NCBI GenBank assembly: GCA_903837555.1
Contig: CAILUV010000085.1
Coordinates: 1-64,000 of the forward strand
Direction of reading: 5' to 3'
Source: an uncultured Alphaproteobacteria bacterium
GTDB lineage: Bacteria > Pseudomonadota > Alphaproteobacteria > Micropepsales > Micropepsaceae
Length of the DNA stretch: 64,000 nucleotides
In this document: piece by piece, positions 28,641 through 37,564 of the stretch
Numbering within the stretch: the stretch's first letter is position 1
Layout: each line of letters opens with the position of its first letter
The notes under the pieces: generated by a model
Database searches by the model: none
What the model was told of the DNA's origin: nothing
Seen by the model: the letters and a program-made list of their open reading frames with translations, nothing else
Made by a program: the position numbers and the translations under genes

Positions 28641-30047
28641 TTAAGCGGCGTAAGCCCTTAGCCGGACTAAGGATTCTTCCCGGCCTAACAGTGCCAACAT
28701 CTCGAAAAGCGGCGGGGACGACGCCTTTCCGGTCAGCGCGGCGCGCAGGGGCTGGGCGACCTGGCCCAGTTTGAGGCCGGAGCTTTCCGCATGGGTGCGG
28801 GCGGCGGCTTCCAGCGCAGGTCCGGTCCAGTCGGTGCCTTCCAGCGCGGGCAGGGCCCCCGCCAGTGCGGCGCGGCCGTCAGGCGTCAGCAGCTTGTCGG
28901 CGGGGGCATCCAAAGTGCGCGGACCGTCCGTGAACAGAAATTCCGCCCCCTGAACAAGTTCGACCAGCGTCTTGGCCCGTTCCTTCAAGCTGGTCATGGC
29001 GCTTTCCAGCCGCTGGCGGGCGGTCAGCGACAGGATGCGCGGCGGGGTTTCGCGGGCCAGGAAGGCGGTGATCTCAGCCACCAGCACGTCGTTGGCGGTT
29101 TCGCGGATGTAATGGCCGTTCAGATTGTCGAGCTTCTTGTAATCCATCCGCGCGGCGCTCTTGCCGATGGATTCCAGGTTGAACCATGCGATGGCCTGCT
29201 CGGTCGGGATGATCTCGTCATCGCCATGGCTCCAGCCCAGGCGCAGCAGATAGTTGCGCATGGTTTCGGGCAAGTAACCCATGTCGCGGTACGCTTCGAC
29301 CGCTAGCGCGCCGTGGCGCTTGGAAAGCTTGGCGCCGTCGGGGCCGTTGATCAGCGGCAAGTGGCCATAGACCGGAGTGGTCGCGCCCATCGCCTCGATC
29401 AGTTGAAGCTGGCGGGCGGCATTGTTCAGGTGGTCGGCGCCGCGAATGACATGCGTCACGCCCATGTCGGCATCGTCCACCACCACGGCCAGCATATAGG
29501 TCGGGGTGCCGTCGCTGCGCAGCAGAACCATGTCGTCAAGCTGGCTGTTCTCGAACCGCACATCGCCCAGCACCTTGTCCTGCACGATGGTCTCGCCGTC
29601 CTGCCGGGCCTTCAGGCGCACGACGGAGGGCTTGGCGGCTTCTTCGGCGGTAGGCGTGCGGTCGCGCCAGCGACCGTCATAACGCATGGGCTTGCCGGCG
29701 GCTTTCTGTTCCTCGCGCATGGCGGTGAGTTCGTCGGCGGTGGCATAGCAGCGATAGGCCTTGCCCTCGGCCAGCAGCTTTTCGGCGACTTCGCGGTGGC
29801 GCGGCGCGCGGGCGAACTGGAAAACGGCGTCGCCGTCCCAGTCCAGGCCCATCCATTTCATGCCGTTCAGGATCGCGTCCACCGCTTCGGGGGTGGAGCG
29901 TTCGCGGTCGGTATCCTCGATCCGCAGCAGGAAGGTGCCGCCGGTGTGGCGGGCATAGAGCCAGTTGAACAGGGCCGTGCGGGCGCCGCCGATATGCAGC
30001 ATGCCGGTGGGCGAGGGGGCGAAACGCAGGACGGGTTTTTGCGACAT
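28641..30047 (-). CDS. gltX: glutamyl-tRNA synthetase
   Basis: 468-residue class I synthetase. The HIGH motif appears as [12 protein letters not shown] (about 18-29) and the KMSKS motif as KLSKRHG (about 245). A C-terminal anticodon-binding helical domain follows. Alphaproteobacteria commonly carry two GltX proteins, one of which charges tRNA-Gln with glutamate for later amidation; which one this is cannot be decided without the other copy. It is 104 bases upstream of gltA on the same strand, so the two may be co-transcribed. Confidence 0.94.
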   Translation of the reverse strand: MSQKPVLRFAPSPTGMLHIGGARTALFNWLYARHTGGTFLLRIEDTDRERSTPEAVDAILNGMKWMGLDWDGDAVFQFARAPRHREVAEKLLAEGKAYRCYATADELTAMREEQKAAGKPMRYDGRWRDRTPTAEEAAKPSVVRLKARQDGETIVQDKVLGDVRFENSQLDDMVLLRSDGTPTYMLAVVVDDADMGVTHVIRGADHLNNAARQLQLIEAMGATTPVYGHLPLINGPDGAKLSKRHGALAVEAYRDMGYLPETMRNYLLRLGWSHGDDEIIPTEQAIAWFNLESIGKSAARMDYKKLDNLNGHYIRETANDVLVAEITAFLARETPPRILSLTARQRLESAMTSLKERAKTLVELVQGAEFLFTDGPRTLDAPADKLLTPDGRAALAGALPALEGTDWTGPALEAAARTHAESSGLKLGQVAQPLRAALTGKASSPPLFEMLALLGREESLVRLRAYAA

Positions 30048-30453
30048 GGGAAAAGGCTTTAGGGTAGCAGTGGGGATATATCAAATAGGGTTCGGTGGGG
30101 GCAATTTCCGCCTATTTTGAAGCGTGAGGCGCGACCCGCTTGCGGGGCTGATCGGCCCTGTGGGCCGATCTGAGCGCCGAACGCGCCGAGCTCGGGCGAG
30201 GCGCAGCTGGCTGGCCGGGTATATCCCGAGACCGCAGGTGTGTAGGAGGTCTCACGATTTTCGCCGGAGCCAACCGGAATTTCCTACAGACCATCCCGAA
30301 CCTTAGTGTCGGCAAAAAAGTCGAACCAGACCGGCATCGAATTATTCTAAGTTTCGTCATTGATGGGTTGAAGTATCGCAACTATTTGATCCGCCACGGT
30401 GTGCAGATTCGGTAGGCGATTCCATACGTCATTGATCGCGCGAGCGAGCGCAC
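30048..30453. other. gene-poor gap, possible remnant DNA at the usual comEC position
   Basis: About 400 bases between gltX and the next minus-strand gene with no reading frame I can support. The first part near gltX probably holds the gltX promoter. Bases 30120-30240 are GC-rich with a 9-bp perfect hairpin; from about 30240 the composition shifts to AT-richer DNA that continues through the next gene. In related genomes comEC normally sits between gltX and lexA. I see no comEC-like sequence here. Confidence 0.5.
30150..30170. repeat. 9-bp perfect inverted repeat
   Basis: GATCGGCCC (30150-30158) and GGGCCGATC (30162-30170) flank a three-base loop. It is not followed by a T-run on either strand, so it is more like an intergenic palindromic element than a terminator. 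Copy number in the genome is not visible from this window. Confidence 0.5.
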
Positions 30454-30912
30454 TCAGCGGGAGCTTTTATTGCTCCATATCTTTCGGCCAAGGTCGCCAG
30501 CAGGTTTGCAGGTAGCTTTCATGGAATAAATTGCATTTGGAAGTGCTGTGCTTCCAGCGCGCGTTTTGCTGAAAAGAAGTTCCGAAGTAGCGGCTGAGTA
30601 AACGTACGTCTCGATATATTCTTCTCCAAAAGATGTGATCGAGAAGCCGCTTCTCATTTCCATTCCAAGCGCCGCAACATCGAAGACGCTTTCTTGTCCA
30701 CGTAGTGTCGCAATTTGGGAGGTGGATTTATCACCCTTGTAATGAACTAAGAATGCCAATTGAGACATGGCATCCGGTTCCGCGATCCAATCGGGAGCAG
30801 CGAGCCGTACCCCTTTCGGGCTGGCGCATAGAAATACTAAGTCATCTAAGCTTTTCCCTTGTGCGGGCAATGCGAAGGCGCTCAGCAAAATGGCAATCAA
30901 GACTCTTTTCAT
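30454..30912 (-). CDS. unrecognised exported protein, AT-richer than its neighbours
   Basis: 152-residue frame with a clear signal peptide (MKRVLIAILLSAFALPAQGKS, cleaved near residue 19). The mature part contains two cysteines (CASPKG near 29 and TCKPAG near 137) that could form a disulfide, and alternating hydrophobic residues suggesting a beta-rich fold. I do not recognise the family. The base composition is visibly lower in GC and codon third positions are less biased than in flanking genes, which suggests recent acquisition. It stands alone between gltX and lexA. Confidence 0.55.
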   Translation of the reverse strand: MKRVLIAILLSAFALPAQGKSLDDLVFLCASPKGVRLAAPDWIAEPDAMSQLAFLVHYKGDKSTSQIATLRGQESVFDVAALGMEMRSGFSITSFGEEYIETYVYSAATSELLFSKTRAGSTALPNAIYSMKATCKPAGDLGRKIWSNKSSR

Positions 30913-30982
30913 AGGCAGCCCCCGGACTTTGAGATCGGCAGCCTAGCTGATGGGTAAAACTGCGCAACGGATCGTAAGTATT

Positions 30983-31000
30983 CCTAATGCGCCCATTAGG
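30983..31000 (-). terminator. hairpin just after lexA, possible terminator
   Basis: CCTAATG (30983-30989) and CATTAGG (30994-31000) form a perfect 7-bp stem with a four-base loop, two bases beyond the lexA stop. On the minus strand there is no long T-run after it, so it would be a weak terminator or an mRNA 3'-end stabiliser. Confidence 0.4.
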
Positions 31001-31002
31001 CG

Positions 31003-31740
31003 TCAGTAGCGACGGATCAATCCAACCAGCTTGCCCTGCACCTTGACGCGGTCTGAGCCGTAGAGCCGCGTTTCATAGGCCGGATTGGCTGCTTCCAGCG
31101 CGATGGAGTCGCCGCGGCGGCGCAGGCGCTTGAGGGTCGCTTCCTCGTTATCGACCAATGCGACGATGATTTCGCCGGTGTTGGCGGTGTCGCATTCATG
31201 GATGATCACGGTGTCGCCATCCAGGATGCCGGCGTTGATCATGGAATCGCCGGTCACTTCCAGCGCGTAATGGCTGCCCTTGCCCAGCATGCCGCCGGGC
31301 ACCGGAATGTCGTTCATCTTGTTCTGCAGCGCTTCGATGGGCGTGCCCGCCGCGATGCGGCCGACCAGCGGCACGTTGATGGCGCCTTCGCCGCCTTCGC
31401 CATAACTGCGGCGCGGGGCGGTCGAGCGGCTGTCGGCCATGCGGATATCGGTGCGGCCATGGCGGCCGGCGGCACTGCGCTGGACCTGGCTGCGGGTGGT
31501 GGCGGGCCGCACGGTCTCGGCCATGTTGTCGGGCAGCTTGAGCACTTCCAGGGCGCGGGCGCGCTTTTCCATGCGGCGCAGGAAGCCGCGTTCTTCCAGC
31601 GCGGTGATCAGGCGGTGGATGCCGGACTTGGATTTCAGGTCCAGCGCCTCTTTCATCTCGTCGAAGGAGGGTGGCACGCCGCTTTCGCGCACCCGTTCAT
31701 GGATGAACATCAGCAATTCATATTGCTTGCGGGTCAGCAT
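31003..31740 (-). CDS. lexA: SOS repressor LexA
   Basis: 245-residue transcriptional repressor and self-cleaving protease. The N-terminal winged-helix domain (1-65, [17 protein letters not shown]) is followed by an Arg-rich linker longer than in E. coli, then the S24 peptidase domain. The cleavage site is in GRIAAGTP (A131-G132), the nucleophile is S166 in VTGDSM and the general base is K204 in ATLKR. The ATG at 31740 starts exactly at the conserved N-terminus; a start ten codons earlier is unlikely. A perfect LexA box lies 50 bases upstream, so autoregulation is expected. Confidence 0.96.
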   Translation of the reverse strand: MLTRKQYELLMFIHERVRESGVPPSFDEMKEALDLKSKSGIHRLITALEERGFLRRMEKRARALEVLKLPDNMAETVRPATTRSQVQRSAAGRHGRTDIRMADSRSTAPRRSYGEGGEGAINVPLVGRIAAGTPIEALQNKMNDIPVPGGMLGKGSHYALEVTGDSMINAGILDGDTVIIHECDTANTGEIIVALVDNEEATLKRLRRRGDSIALEAANPAYETRLYGSDRVKVQGKLVGLIRRY

Positions 31741-31789
31741 GAAAAAGTCTCCCAGAGGGGCGGCGAACAAAGCCGGTACACGACGAATC

Positions 31790-31804
31790 GTTCTACTTTA
31801 GTTC
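31790..31804 (-). promoter_or_regulatory. LexA (SOS) box upstream of lexA
   Basis: On the plus strand GTTC (31790-31793), seven bases, GTTC (31801-31804), which is GAAC-N7-GAAC on the lexA coding strand. It is placed 50-64 bases before the lexA ATG, where it would cover the promoter. It may also affect the divergent small secreted-protein gene. Confidence 0.85.
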
Positions 31805-31891
31805 CACCCCCGGCGTCAACGCGGGAACACAATTCCGGGACCTCCGTTTCCTTGCGCGAAGGGCAGCATCAACCTTCGTACGGAGCCCGTA

Positions 31892-32170
31892 ATGAAACTG
31901 AAGACCTTTGCTTTGAGCGCGCTGGTCGCCGCCGGCGCGGTGATCGCCACGGCTCAAACGGCGTCGGCCGCGGTCGTTTGCAATCGCTTTGGCGATTGCT
32001 GGCGCACCAACGCGCGGTACGACTATCGCCCCGCCTGGGGCCTGCGCGTCTATGACGACAATTGGCGCTGGCATGCCCGCGATGACCGCCGTTATCGCTG
32101 GCGCGATGTGCCGCCCGCCGTGGCTATTGGGGCCGGGGCGGCGTGTGGATCACCTTCTAAGGTCGTTTAG
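31892..32170 (+). pseudogene. small secreted WxW/GYW protein gene with a 3' frameshift
   Basis: The frame encodes a signal peptide (cleaved near TAQTASAA) and a short mature part, VVCNRFGDCWRTNARYDY then WRWHARDDRRYRWRDV, typical of a small exported Arg/Tyr/Trp-rich family widespread in alphaproteobacteria. Members I remember end in a GRGYW...GVWI-F tail. Here that tail, RGYWGRGGVWITF with a TAA at 32158-32160, is present but in another frame from base 32119. The open frame instead runs into an unrelated PPAVAIGAGAACGSPSKVV. One missing base around 32111-32119 (in CCGCCCGCC) would restore it. It is either a real disruption or a sequencing error. Function unknown. Confidence 0.6.
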
Positions 32171-32184
32171 AGTTGCGTAACGAA

Positions 32185-32211
32185 GGCGGCGGTCCATCAG
32201 GCCGCCGTTTT
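32185..32211. terminator. intrinsic terminator between convergent genes
   Basis: GGCGGC (32185-32190) pairs with GCCGCC (32201-32206) around a ten-base loop, followed on the plus strand by GTTTTCGTTT. It lies between the end of the small secreted-protein gene and the end of the minus-strand HTH gene, so it may act for both. Confidence 0.6.
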
Positions 32212-32215
32212 CGTT

Positions 32216-32620
32216 TCAGCGCAGCAGGTCTTCGGGCGACGCTTTCGCAACCGCTGCCAGCTTTTCCAGCGTCGCGGGCGCGATGCTGCGCGACTGGCCG
32301 GTCAGAAAGCCCAATATCTCGCCCGGCGCTACGCCTGCGGCGCGGGCCCATTCGGTGGGACGCAAATGATGTTTGGTCATGAAGGCGCGAAAGGCGTCGC
32401 GCTGGGCGCGGATGGCTTCGCCCTTGGCCAGTTTCGGGGCGGAGGTTTCATCCATCAGCACTTTTGGCTTGGCGAAGCGCGAGGCAACGGTGCGCGCCGG
32501 TTCGCTGGCCTGCGCGCGCGGCTTCGCGGGCAGGGGCGCGGGCGCCTGTTTGGGGGATTCATTGGTCGGCGTGCCGCGCATGCCGGCGGAACGGCGAACC
32601 GGCGGAGCCTTGTCGATCAC
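32216..32620 (-). CDS. small Pro/Ala-rich protein with putative C-terminal HTH, coupled to trpC
   Basis: 134 residues from a GTG at 32620 that overlaps the trpC stop (GTGA); an internal ATG at 32581 is an alternative. The first 60 residues are Pro/Ala/Lys-rich and probably disordered. From about 70 the sequence ([34 protein letters not shown], quoted in part) has the spacing of an XRE/phage-repressor-like helix-turn-helix, followed by [21 protein letters not shown]. Being the last gene of trpG-trpD-trpC suggests a regulatory link to tryptophan or to its neighbours, but nothing proves it. I do not recognise a named family. Confidence 0.6.
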   Translation of the reverse strand: MIDKAPPVRRSAGMRGTPTNESPKQAPAPLPAKPRAQASEPARTVASRFAKPKVLMDETSAPKLAKGEAIRAQRDAFRAFMTKHHLRPTEWARAAGVAPGEILGFLTGQSRSIAPATLEKLAAVAKASPEDLLR

Positions 32621-33414
32621 CGGAAGCCGTTGCCCAGCAGCAGGGCGGTGGCGGCGCGCACGTCTTTCTGGCGCATCAGGCTTTCGCCCACCAGCACGGT
32701 GGTGACCTTGTGCTGGGCCAGCCGCTTCAGGTCGGCGGGGGCGGAAATGCCGCTTTCCGACACGACATGAATGTCCGACGGAATTTTGTGCGCCAGCCGG
32801 GTGGAGGTGCCCATGTCGGTGACAAAGGTCTTGAGGTTGCGGTTGTTGATGCCGATCAGCGCGGCATCCAGGTCCAGGGCGCGGTCCAGTTCTGCTTCGT
32901 CGTGCACTTCCACCAGCGCGTCCATCTCCCAGCGCGCCGCTTCGTCCAGCAACGCGCGGGCCTGGTCGTCACTCAGCATCGCCATGATGATCAGGATGCA
33001 ATCGGCGCCCCAGCTTCGGGCCTCGATCACCTGATAGGGTTCGATCATGAAGTCCTTGCGCAGCACCGGCAGGCGGGTGGCTTCGCGGGCCTGGGCCAGA
33101 TATTCCGGCGCGCCCTGGAACGACGGCGTATCGGTCAGCACGGACAGACAGGCGGCGCCGCCTTCCTCATAGGCGGTTGCCAGCGCGGGCGGGTCGAAAT
33201 CGGCGCGGATCAGCCCCTTGGACGGGCTGGCCTTTTTGATTTCCGCAATCAGGCCGAATTCGCCGCCGGCCTTCTTGTCCTCCAGCGCGGACAGAAAACC
33301 GCGCGGCGCTTCCACGTCGCGGGCGCGCGCTTCTAGGTCGGCCGTGTTCGCCTTGGTCTTGGCGGCGGCGACCTCTTCTTTTTTATAGCCGAGGATTTTG
33401 TCCAGAATGCTCAT
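32617..33414 (-). CDS. trpC: indole-3-glycerol phosphate synthase
   Basis: 265-residue TIM-barrel enzyme that closes the indole ring in tryptophan synthesis. [20 protein letters not shown] (about 57-76) holds the catalytic Lys and phosphate-binding residues, [27 protein letters not shown]-type residues follow near 115-140, and [12 protein letters not shown] lies near the C-terminus. It overlaps trpD by four bases (ATGA) and the small HTH gene downstream by four. In many alphaproteobacteria trpC is followed by moaC-moeA-lexA; moaC and moeA are absent here. Confidence 0.95.
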   Translation of the reverse strand: MSILDKILGYKKEEVAAAKTKANTADLEARARDVEAPRGFLSALEDKKAGGEFGLIAEIKKASPSKGLIRADFDPPALATAYEEGGAACLSVLTDTPSFQGAPEYLAQAREATRLPVLRKDFMIEPYQVIEARSWGADCILIIMAMLSDDQARALLDEAARWEMDALVEVHDEAELDRALDLDAALIGINNRNLKTFVTDMGTSTRLAHKIPSDIHVVSESGISAPADLKRLAQHKVTTVLVGESLMRQKDVRAATALLLGNGFR

Positions 33415-34403
33415 GCGTTCGAAGCTTTGATCAGTGCCTGCAGTTTGGTCCGGGCCGCGCCGCTGTCCAGAGCCTGCGCCGCCAATGTGACACCCGAGCT
33501 TACATCGTTTGCCGCGCCCGCCACCATAAGGGCGCAAGCCGTATTCAGCAGCACGATGTCGCGGTAGGCCCCGGTTTCGCCCTCGAACAGCCGGGTGATG
33601 GCGGCGGCGTTATGGGCCGCGTCGCCGCCTTGGATGTCGGCCAGCGGCCAGCGCTTCAGACCAGCCTGTTCCGGCGTCAGTTCGCCGCTGGTGATGGCGC
33701 CGTCTTTCAGCATGGTCGTGTGCGTCGGGCCGCTGATGGAAACTTCGTCCAGCCCGTCGGCGCCATGCACGATGGTGGCGTGGCTGCTGCCCAGCGCGTT
33801 GAGCGCGTTGGCATAGGGCTGCAGCCAGTCGGCTGAAAAGACACCGACCAACTGGCGCGTGACTTTCGCGGGCGAGGCCAGCGGCCCCAGCAGGTTGAAG
33901 ATGGTGCGGCGGCCGATCTGTTTTCTGGCCGCGCCCACATGCTTCATCGCCGGGTGATAGGTCTGGGCGAACAGGAAAACCAGCCCGACATCGCCCAGAA
34001 CTTTCTCCGCCGCTTCGGGTGCCAGCGTGATGTTCACGCCCAGCGCTTCCAGCACGTCGGCGGCGCCGCTGCGCGAGGAGGCGGAACGGTTGCCATGCTT
34101 GGCCACCGGCACGCCCGCACCCGCGACCACGAACGACACGGCGGTGGAAATATTCAGCGTGCCCAGACCGTCGCCGCCGGTGCCGCACAGGTCGATGGCA
34201 TTGGCAGGAGCTTTCAGTGCACGCATATGGCGGCGCATCGAGGTGACCGCGCCCACCAGCTCGTCCACCGTCGGCTTGCGGTCGGCGGTGGACGACAGAT
34301 AGGCGATGAGTTCGTCCTGGCCAAGCTGGCCGGTGAAGATGTCGTCGAACAGCGCGGTGGTGTCGTCCCTGCTGAGCGGCGCGGAAGCAGACGTCACGCT
34401 CAT
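33411..34403 (-). CDS. trpD: anthranilate phosphoribosyltransferase
   Basis: 330-residue enzyme that transfers phosphoribose from PRPP to anthranilate. [17 protein letters not shown] (about 79-95) binds [26 protein letters not shown] (in part, about 107-128) binds anthranilate and metal, and [10 protein letters not shown]-like [11 protein letters not shown] lies near 216. The ATG at 34403 overlaps the trpG stop (ATGA), and its own stop overlaps the trpC start the same way. Confidence 0.95.
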   Translation of the reverse strand: MSVTSASAPLSRDDTTALFDDIFTGQLGQDELIAYLSSTADRKPTVDELVGAVTSMRRHMRALKAPANAIDLCGTGGDGLGTLNISTAVSFVVAGAGVPVAKHGNRSASSRSGAADVLEALGVNITLAPEAAEKVLGDVGLVFLFAQTYHPAMKHVGAARKQIGRRTIFNLLGPLASPAKVTRQLVGVFSADWLQPYANALNALGSSHATIVHGADGLDEVSISGPTHTTMLKDGAITSGELTPEQAGLKRWPLADIQGGDAAHNAAAITRLFEGETGAYRDIVLLNTACALMVAGAANDVSSGVTLAAQALDSGAARTKLQALIKASNA

Positions 34404-34990
34404 GCTGGAATTTTTGCGAAGTCGCGGGCGATGGTCAGGAAGTTGCCCAGCAGCGCATGGCCGTTTTCCGACGCGATGCTTTCGGGATGAAACTGCACGC
34501 CATGCACGGGTTGGGTCTTGTGCATCACCCCCTGGATCACGCCATCCTCGCTGGTGGCGGTGACTTCCAGTACGCTGGGCATCGACGGCGGATCGATGGT
34601 CAGCGAATGGTAGCGGGTGGCGAGGAAATCGTTGTTCAAACCCCGGAACACGCTCTTGCCGGTGTGATGCATGCGCGACAGCTTGCCATGCATCGGTTCG
34701 GGCGCGCGCACGACATTGCCGCCATAGACCTGGCCGATGGCCTGATGGCCAAGGCATACGCCCAGGATGGGGACATTGCCGTTCGCCTGCCGGATGACAT
34801 CCATGCAGATGCCCGCCTCGTTGGGCGTGCAGGGGCCGGGCGACAGCACGATGCCTTCGGGCTTCATGCCCAGCGCTTCGGCCGCCGATATTTCGTCATT
34901 GCGCACCACGCGAACGTCCGCGCCAAGCTCACCCAGATAATGGAAGAGGTTGTAGGTGAAGCTGTCATAGTTATCGATAAGCAGAAGCAC
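34400..34990 (-). CDS. trpG: anthranilate synthase component II (glutamine amidotransferase)
   Basis: Class I glutamine amidotransferase that supplies ammonia to TrpE, which is encoded 16 kb away. LLLIDNYDSFTYNLFHYL opens the domain, the nucleophilic Cys is in ILGVCLGHQAIGQ and the His/Glu pair in GVQFHPESIAS. The start is unclear: the GTG at 34990 fits the family N-terminus and has an AGG nine bases upstream; the GTG at 34996 and ATGs at 35026 and 35050 are also in frame. First gene of trpG-trpD-trpC. Confidence 0.93.
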   Translation of the reverse strand: MLLLIDNYDSFTYNLFHYLGELGADVRVVRNDEISAAEALGMKPEGIVLSPGPCTPNEAGICMDVIRQANGNVPILGVCLGHQAIGQVYGGNVVRAPEPMHGKLSRMHHTGKSVFRGLNNDFLATRYHSLTIDPPSMPSVLEVTATSEDGVIQGVMHKTQPVHGVQFHPESIASENGHALLGNFLTIARDFAKIPA

Positions 34991-35153
34991 GGGCACGCAC
35001 CTAGGGTCTGGAATGGGCGGCACCATAGCCGAAAAATGCTGCGGCTGCACAAGTGTTGGGGCGGCTTTCGGCCCATGCTAGGAATCAAAGCCATAAACAC
35101 AAGAATCCGGGCGCCAGCCGGCACGATTTTCGAGAATTCCTTTGGAGGACTGC

Positions 35154-36338
35154 ATGACCTTGCTTCGCACCGTGGCCCTTGCGGCTTTCACCGCCGGGCT
35201 GCTCGCCAGCGCCACCAGCGCCCATGCCGCGCGCGCCTATATCGGCACCTATACACCGGACGCGTCCGGCGCGCCGTCGGCCAATCGCGGCGAGGGCATC
35301 TATCTGGTCGATGTCGATGACGCGACCGGCGCGCCCAGCAAGCCGCGCCTGGTGGCCAAGACGCTGTCGCCCTCCTGGCTGGCCATGTCGAAGGACGGCA
35401 AGTTTCTCTATGCGGTGAATGAAGTCGGCAATTACGGCCCGGCCAAGAGCGGCTCGGTCACCGCCTATGCCATCGACCGGGCGACCGGCGCGCTCAAGGC
35501 GCTGAACACCGTCAGCTCGGAAGGCGCGGTGCCCTGCTATATCGCCGTGCATCCGTCAGGCAAGTTCGTGATGGTCGCCAATTACACCGGCGGCACTTTC
35601 ACGATCATCCGCATCAAGGCTGACGGCACCCTGGGCGAGGCCACCGATGTGATCAAGCCGGGCGGCCCGACCAATTCGGCCGCCGCCGCCGATGCGCCGC
35701 CCGGACAATCCGCGCCGTCGCAGAACCGCATCACCCGCGGTCACATGATCGCCGCCGATCCGTCGGGCCAGTATGTGATCGGCGACGACGCCGGGCGCGA
35801 CAAGATCTTCGTCTGGAAGCTGGACACAAGCAGCGGCAAGCTGACCGAAGTGTCGGTCACCAACACGCCGCCCGGTTCGGCGCCGCGCCATTTCGGCTTC
35901 TCGCCCGATGGCAAGACGCTCTACCAGATCGGCGAATACAACATTCACCTCTATGTCTATGGTTTCGCGAACGGCAAGCTGACCCAGAAGGGGCCCAGCA
36001 TCTCGGCGATGCCGGACGGCTATCAGGGCAGCGGCTCGGCCTCGGAGCTGTTGGTGTCGAAGGATGGCAGCCGCGTCTATTCCGCCAACCGCACCCATGA
36101 CTCCATCGCCACCTTCGCGGTGGGTGCAGGCGGCGGCGTGACTAAGCTGGGCACCGTTCATACCGAAGGCAGCACCCCGCGCACCTTGCACATCGATCCC
36201 GCGGGCAAATTCCTCTATTCGCTGAACCAGCGGGCCGACAACATCGCCACCTTCCGCATCCAGCCGAATGGCGTGCCCAAGTTTACGGGCAAGTTCCTGT
36301 TCGTCGGATCGCCCGCCGCGATGTTGTTCCTGCCCTGA
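35154..36338 (+). CDS. exported lactonase-family beta-propeller protein (copy 1)
   Basis: 394-residue protein with a signal peptide (cleaved after ATSAHA, about residue 24) and a seven-bladed propeller of the 6-phosphogluconolactonase/YbhE lactonase family, opening RAYIGTYTPD. Family-type segments are RGHMIAADPSGQYVIGDDAGRD-like residues (in part, about 195-215), SAPRHFGFSPDGKTLY and NRTHDSIATFAV. Export makes a cytosolic pentose-phosphate role unlikely; a periplasmic sugar-lactone hydrolase is more plausible. The next gene is a full-length tandem paralogue and the third an exported amidohydrolase, all in one likely operon. A GGAGG precedes the ATG at 35154. Confidence 0.85.
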   Translation: MTLLRTVALAAFTAGLLASATSAHAARAYIGTYTPDASGAPSANRGEGIYLVDVDDATGAPSKPRLVAKTLSPSWLAMSKDGKFLYAVNEVGNYGPAKSGSVTAYAIDRATGALKALNTVSSEGAVPCYIAVHPSGKFVMVANYTGGTFTIIRIKADGTLGEATDVIKPGGPTNSAAAADAPPGQSAPSQNRITRGHMIAADPSGQYVIGDDAGRDKIFVWKLDTSSGKLTEVSVTNTPPGSAPRHFGFSPDGKTLYQIGEYNIHLYVYGFANGKLTQKGPSISAMPDGYQGSGSASELLVSKDGSRVYSANRTHDSIATFAVGAGGGVTKLGTVHTEGSTPRTLHIDPAGKFLYSLNQRADNIATFRIQPNGVPKFTGKFLFVGSPAAMLFLP

Positions 36339-36367
36339 TAAAGCGCGGTGGCGCGAGGAGACGTGAC

Positions 36368-37561
36368 ATGAATCTTCTGCTTCGCGCCGCCACCCTTGCT
36401 GCTGTTGCGGCGGGCATGATGGCCAGTGCCAGCAGCGCCCATGCGGCGCGCGCCTATATCGGCACCTACACGCCCAATCTGGCGGACCCAAGCGCTTATG
36501 CGCATGGCAGTGGCGAAGGCATCTATCTGGTGAATGTCGACGATGCCACCGGCGCGCTGTCCGGCCTCAAGCTGGCGGCCAAAGACCGATCACCGGCCTG
36601 GCTGGTGCTGTCGGCCGATAACAGGTTCCTCTACGCGATCAACGAAATCGACATCCATGGCCCGGGCAAAAGCGGTTCCGTCACGGCCTATGCGGTGGAT
36701 GCCAAAAGTGGTGCGCTGAGAAAACTCAATACCGTGGATTCCGGTGGCGCAATGCCCTGCTATATCAGCATCCATGCCTCGGGAAAGTTCGCGCTGGTCG
36801 CCAACTACGCCGGCGGAAGCTTTTCGGTGATCCCGATCAAGGCGGACGGCAGCCTGGGCGAGGCCACCGATGTGGTGAAGCCGGTTGGGCCGGCCAGCTC
36901 CGCCAGCGCGGTGGATGCGCCGCCGGGGCAGGGACGCGCCCAGACTGGCCGCAACACGCGCGGTCACATGATCGCCAGCGATCCGTCCGGCCAGTATGTG
37001 GTGGGCGACGATGCCGGTCGCGACAGGATTTTCGTCTGGAAGCTCAACACCAACACCGGCAAGCTGAGCGAAGTGTCGGTCACCAACGCGCTCGCCGGGT
37101 CGGCGCCGCGCCATTTCGGTTTCTCGCCCGACGGCAAGACGCTGTACCAGATCGGCGAATACAATGTCCGCCTGACGACCTATGACTTCGCAGGCGGCAG
37201 GCTGACGCCAAAGGGCCCCAGCCTTTCAGTCCTGCCGGATGGCTATCGGGGCAGTGCGTCGGCATCGCGCCTGCTGGTCTCCGCCGACGGCAAGCATGTT
37301 TATTCGGCCAATCGCACGCACAACTCCATCGCCACCTTTGCGGTGGGTGCTGGTGATATTCCCGCCAAAATCGCAACCACCGCGACCGAAGGCGAGCATC
37401 CGCGCAGTCTGACCATCGATCCGACGGGCAAGCTTTTCTATTCGCTGAATTTGCGCGCCAACAACATCGCCACTTTCCGGCTTGATCCCAGGGGCGTGCC
37501 GAAATTTACTGGCAAGTTTCTGGCGGTGGGCGCGCCGGCCGTGATGGTTTTCCTGCCGTAG
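36368..37561 (+). CDS. exported lactonase-family beta-propeller protein (copy 2)
   Basis: 397 residues with a signal peptide (cleavage after ASSAHA) and the same seven-bladed lactonase fold as the gene 29 bases upstream. The two align from end to end with almost identical blade motifs (RAYIGTYTP, GRNTRGHMIASDPSGQY, SAPRHFGFSPDGKTLYQIGEYN, KFTGKFL.VG.PA), so this is a recent tandem duplication. Differences cluster in surface loops, notably after the first strand (NLADPSAYAHGSGEG). Probable periplasmic lactone hydrolase of unknown substrate. Confidence 0.85.
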   Translation: MNLLLRAATLAAVAAGMMASASSAHAARAYIGTYTPNLADPSAYAHGSGEGIYLVNVDDATGALSGLKLAAKDRSPAWLVLSADNRFLYAINEIDIHGPGKSGSVTAYAVDAKSGALRKLNTVDSGGAMPCYISIHASGKFALVANYAGGSFSVIPIKADGSLGEATDVVKPVGPASSASAVDAPPGQGRAQTGRNTRGHMIASDPSGQYVVGDDAGRDRIFVWKLNTNTGKLSEVSVTNALAGSAPRHFGFSPDGKTLYQIGEYNVRLTTYDFAGGRLTPKGPSLSVLPDGYRGSASASRLLVSADGKHVYSANRTHNSIATFAVGAGDIPAKIATTATEGEHPRSLTIDPTGKLFYSLNLRANNIATFRLDPRGVPKFTGKFLAVGAPAVMVFLP

Positions 37562-37564
37562 GAC

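Noticed and set aside
30112-30381. 89-codon minus-strand frame downstream of lexA and before gltX
   Set aside because: Arg/Pro/Ser-rich with no start context, spanning a palindrome; looks non-coding.
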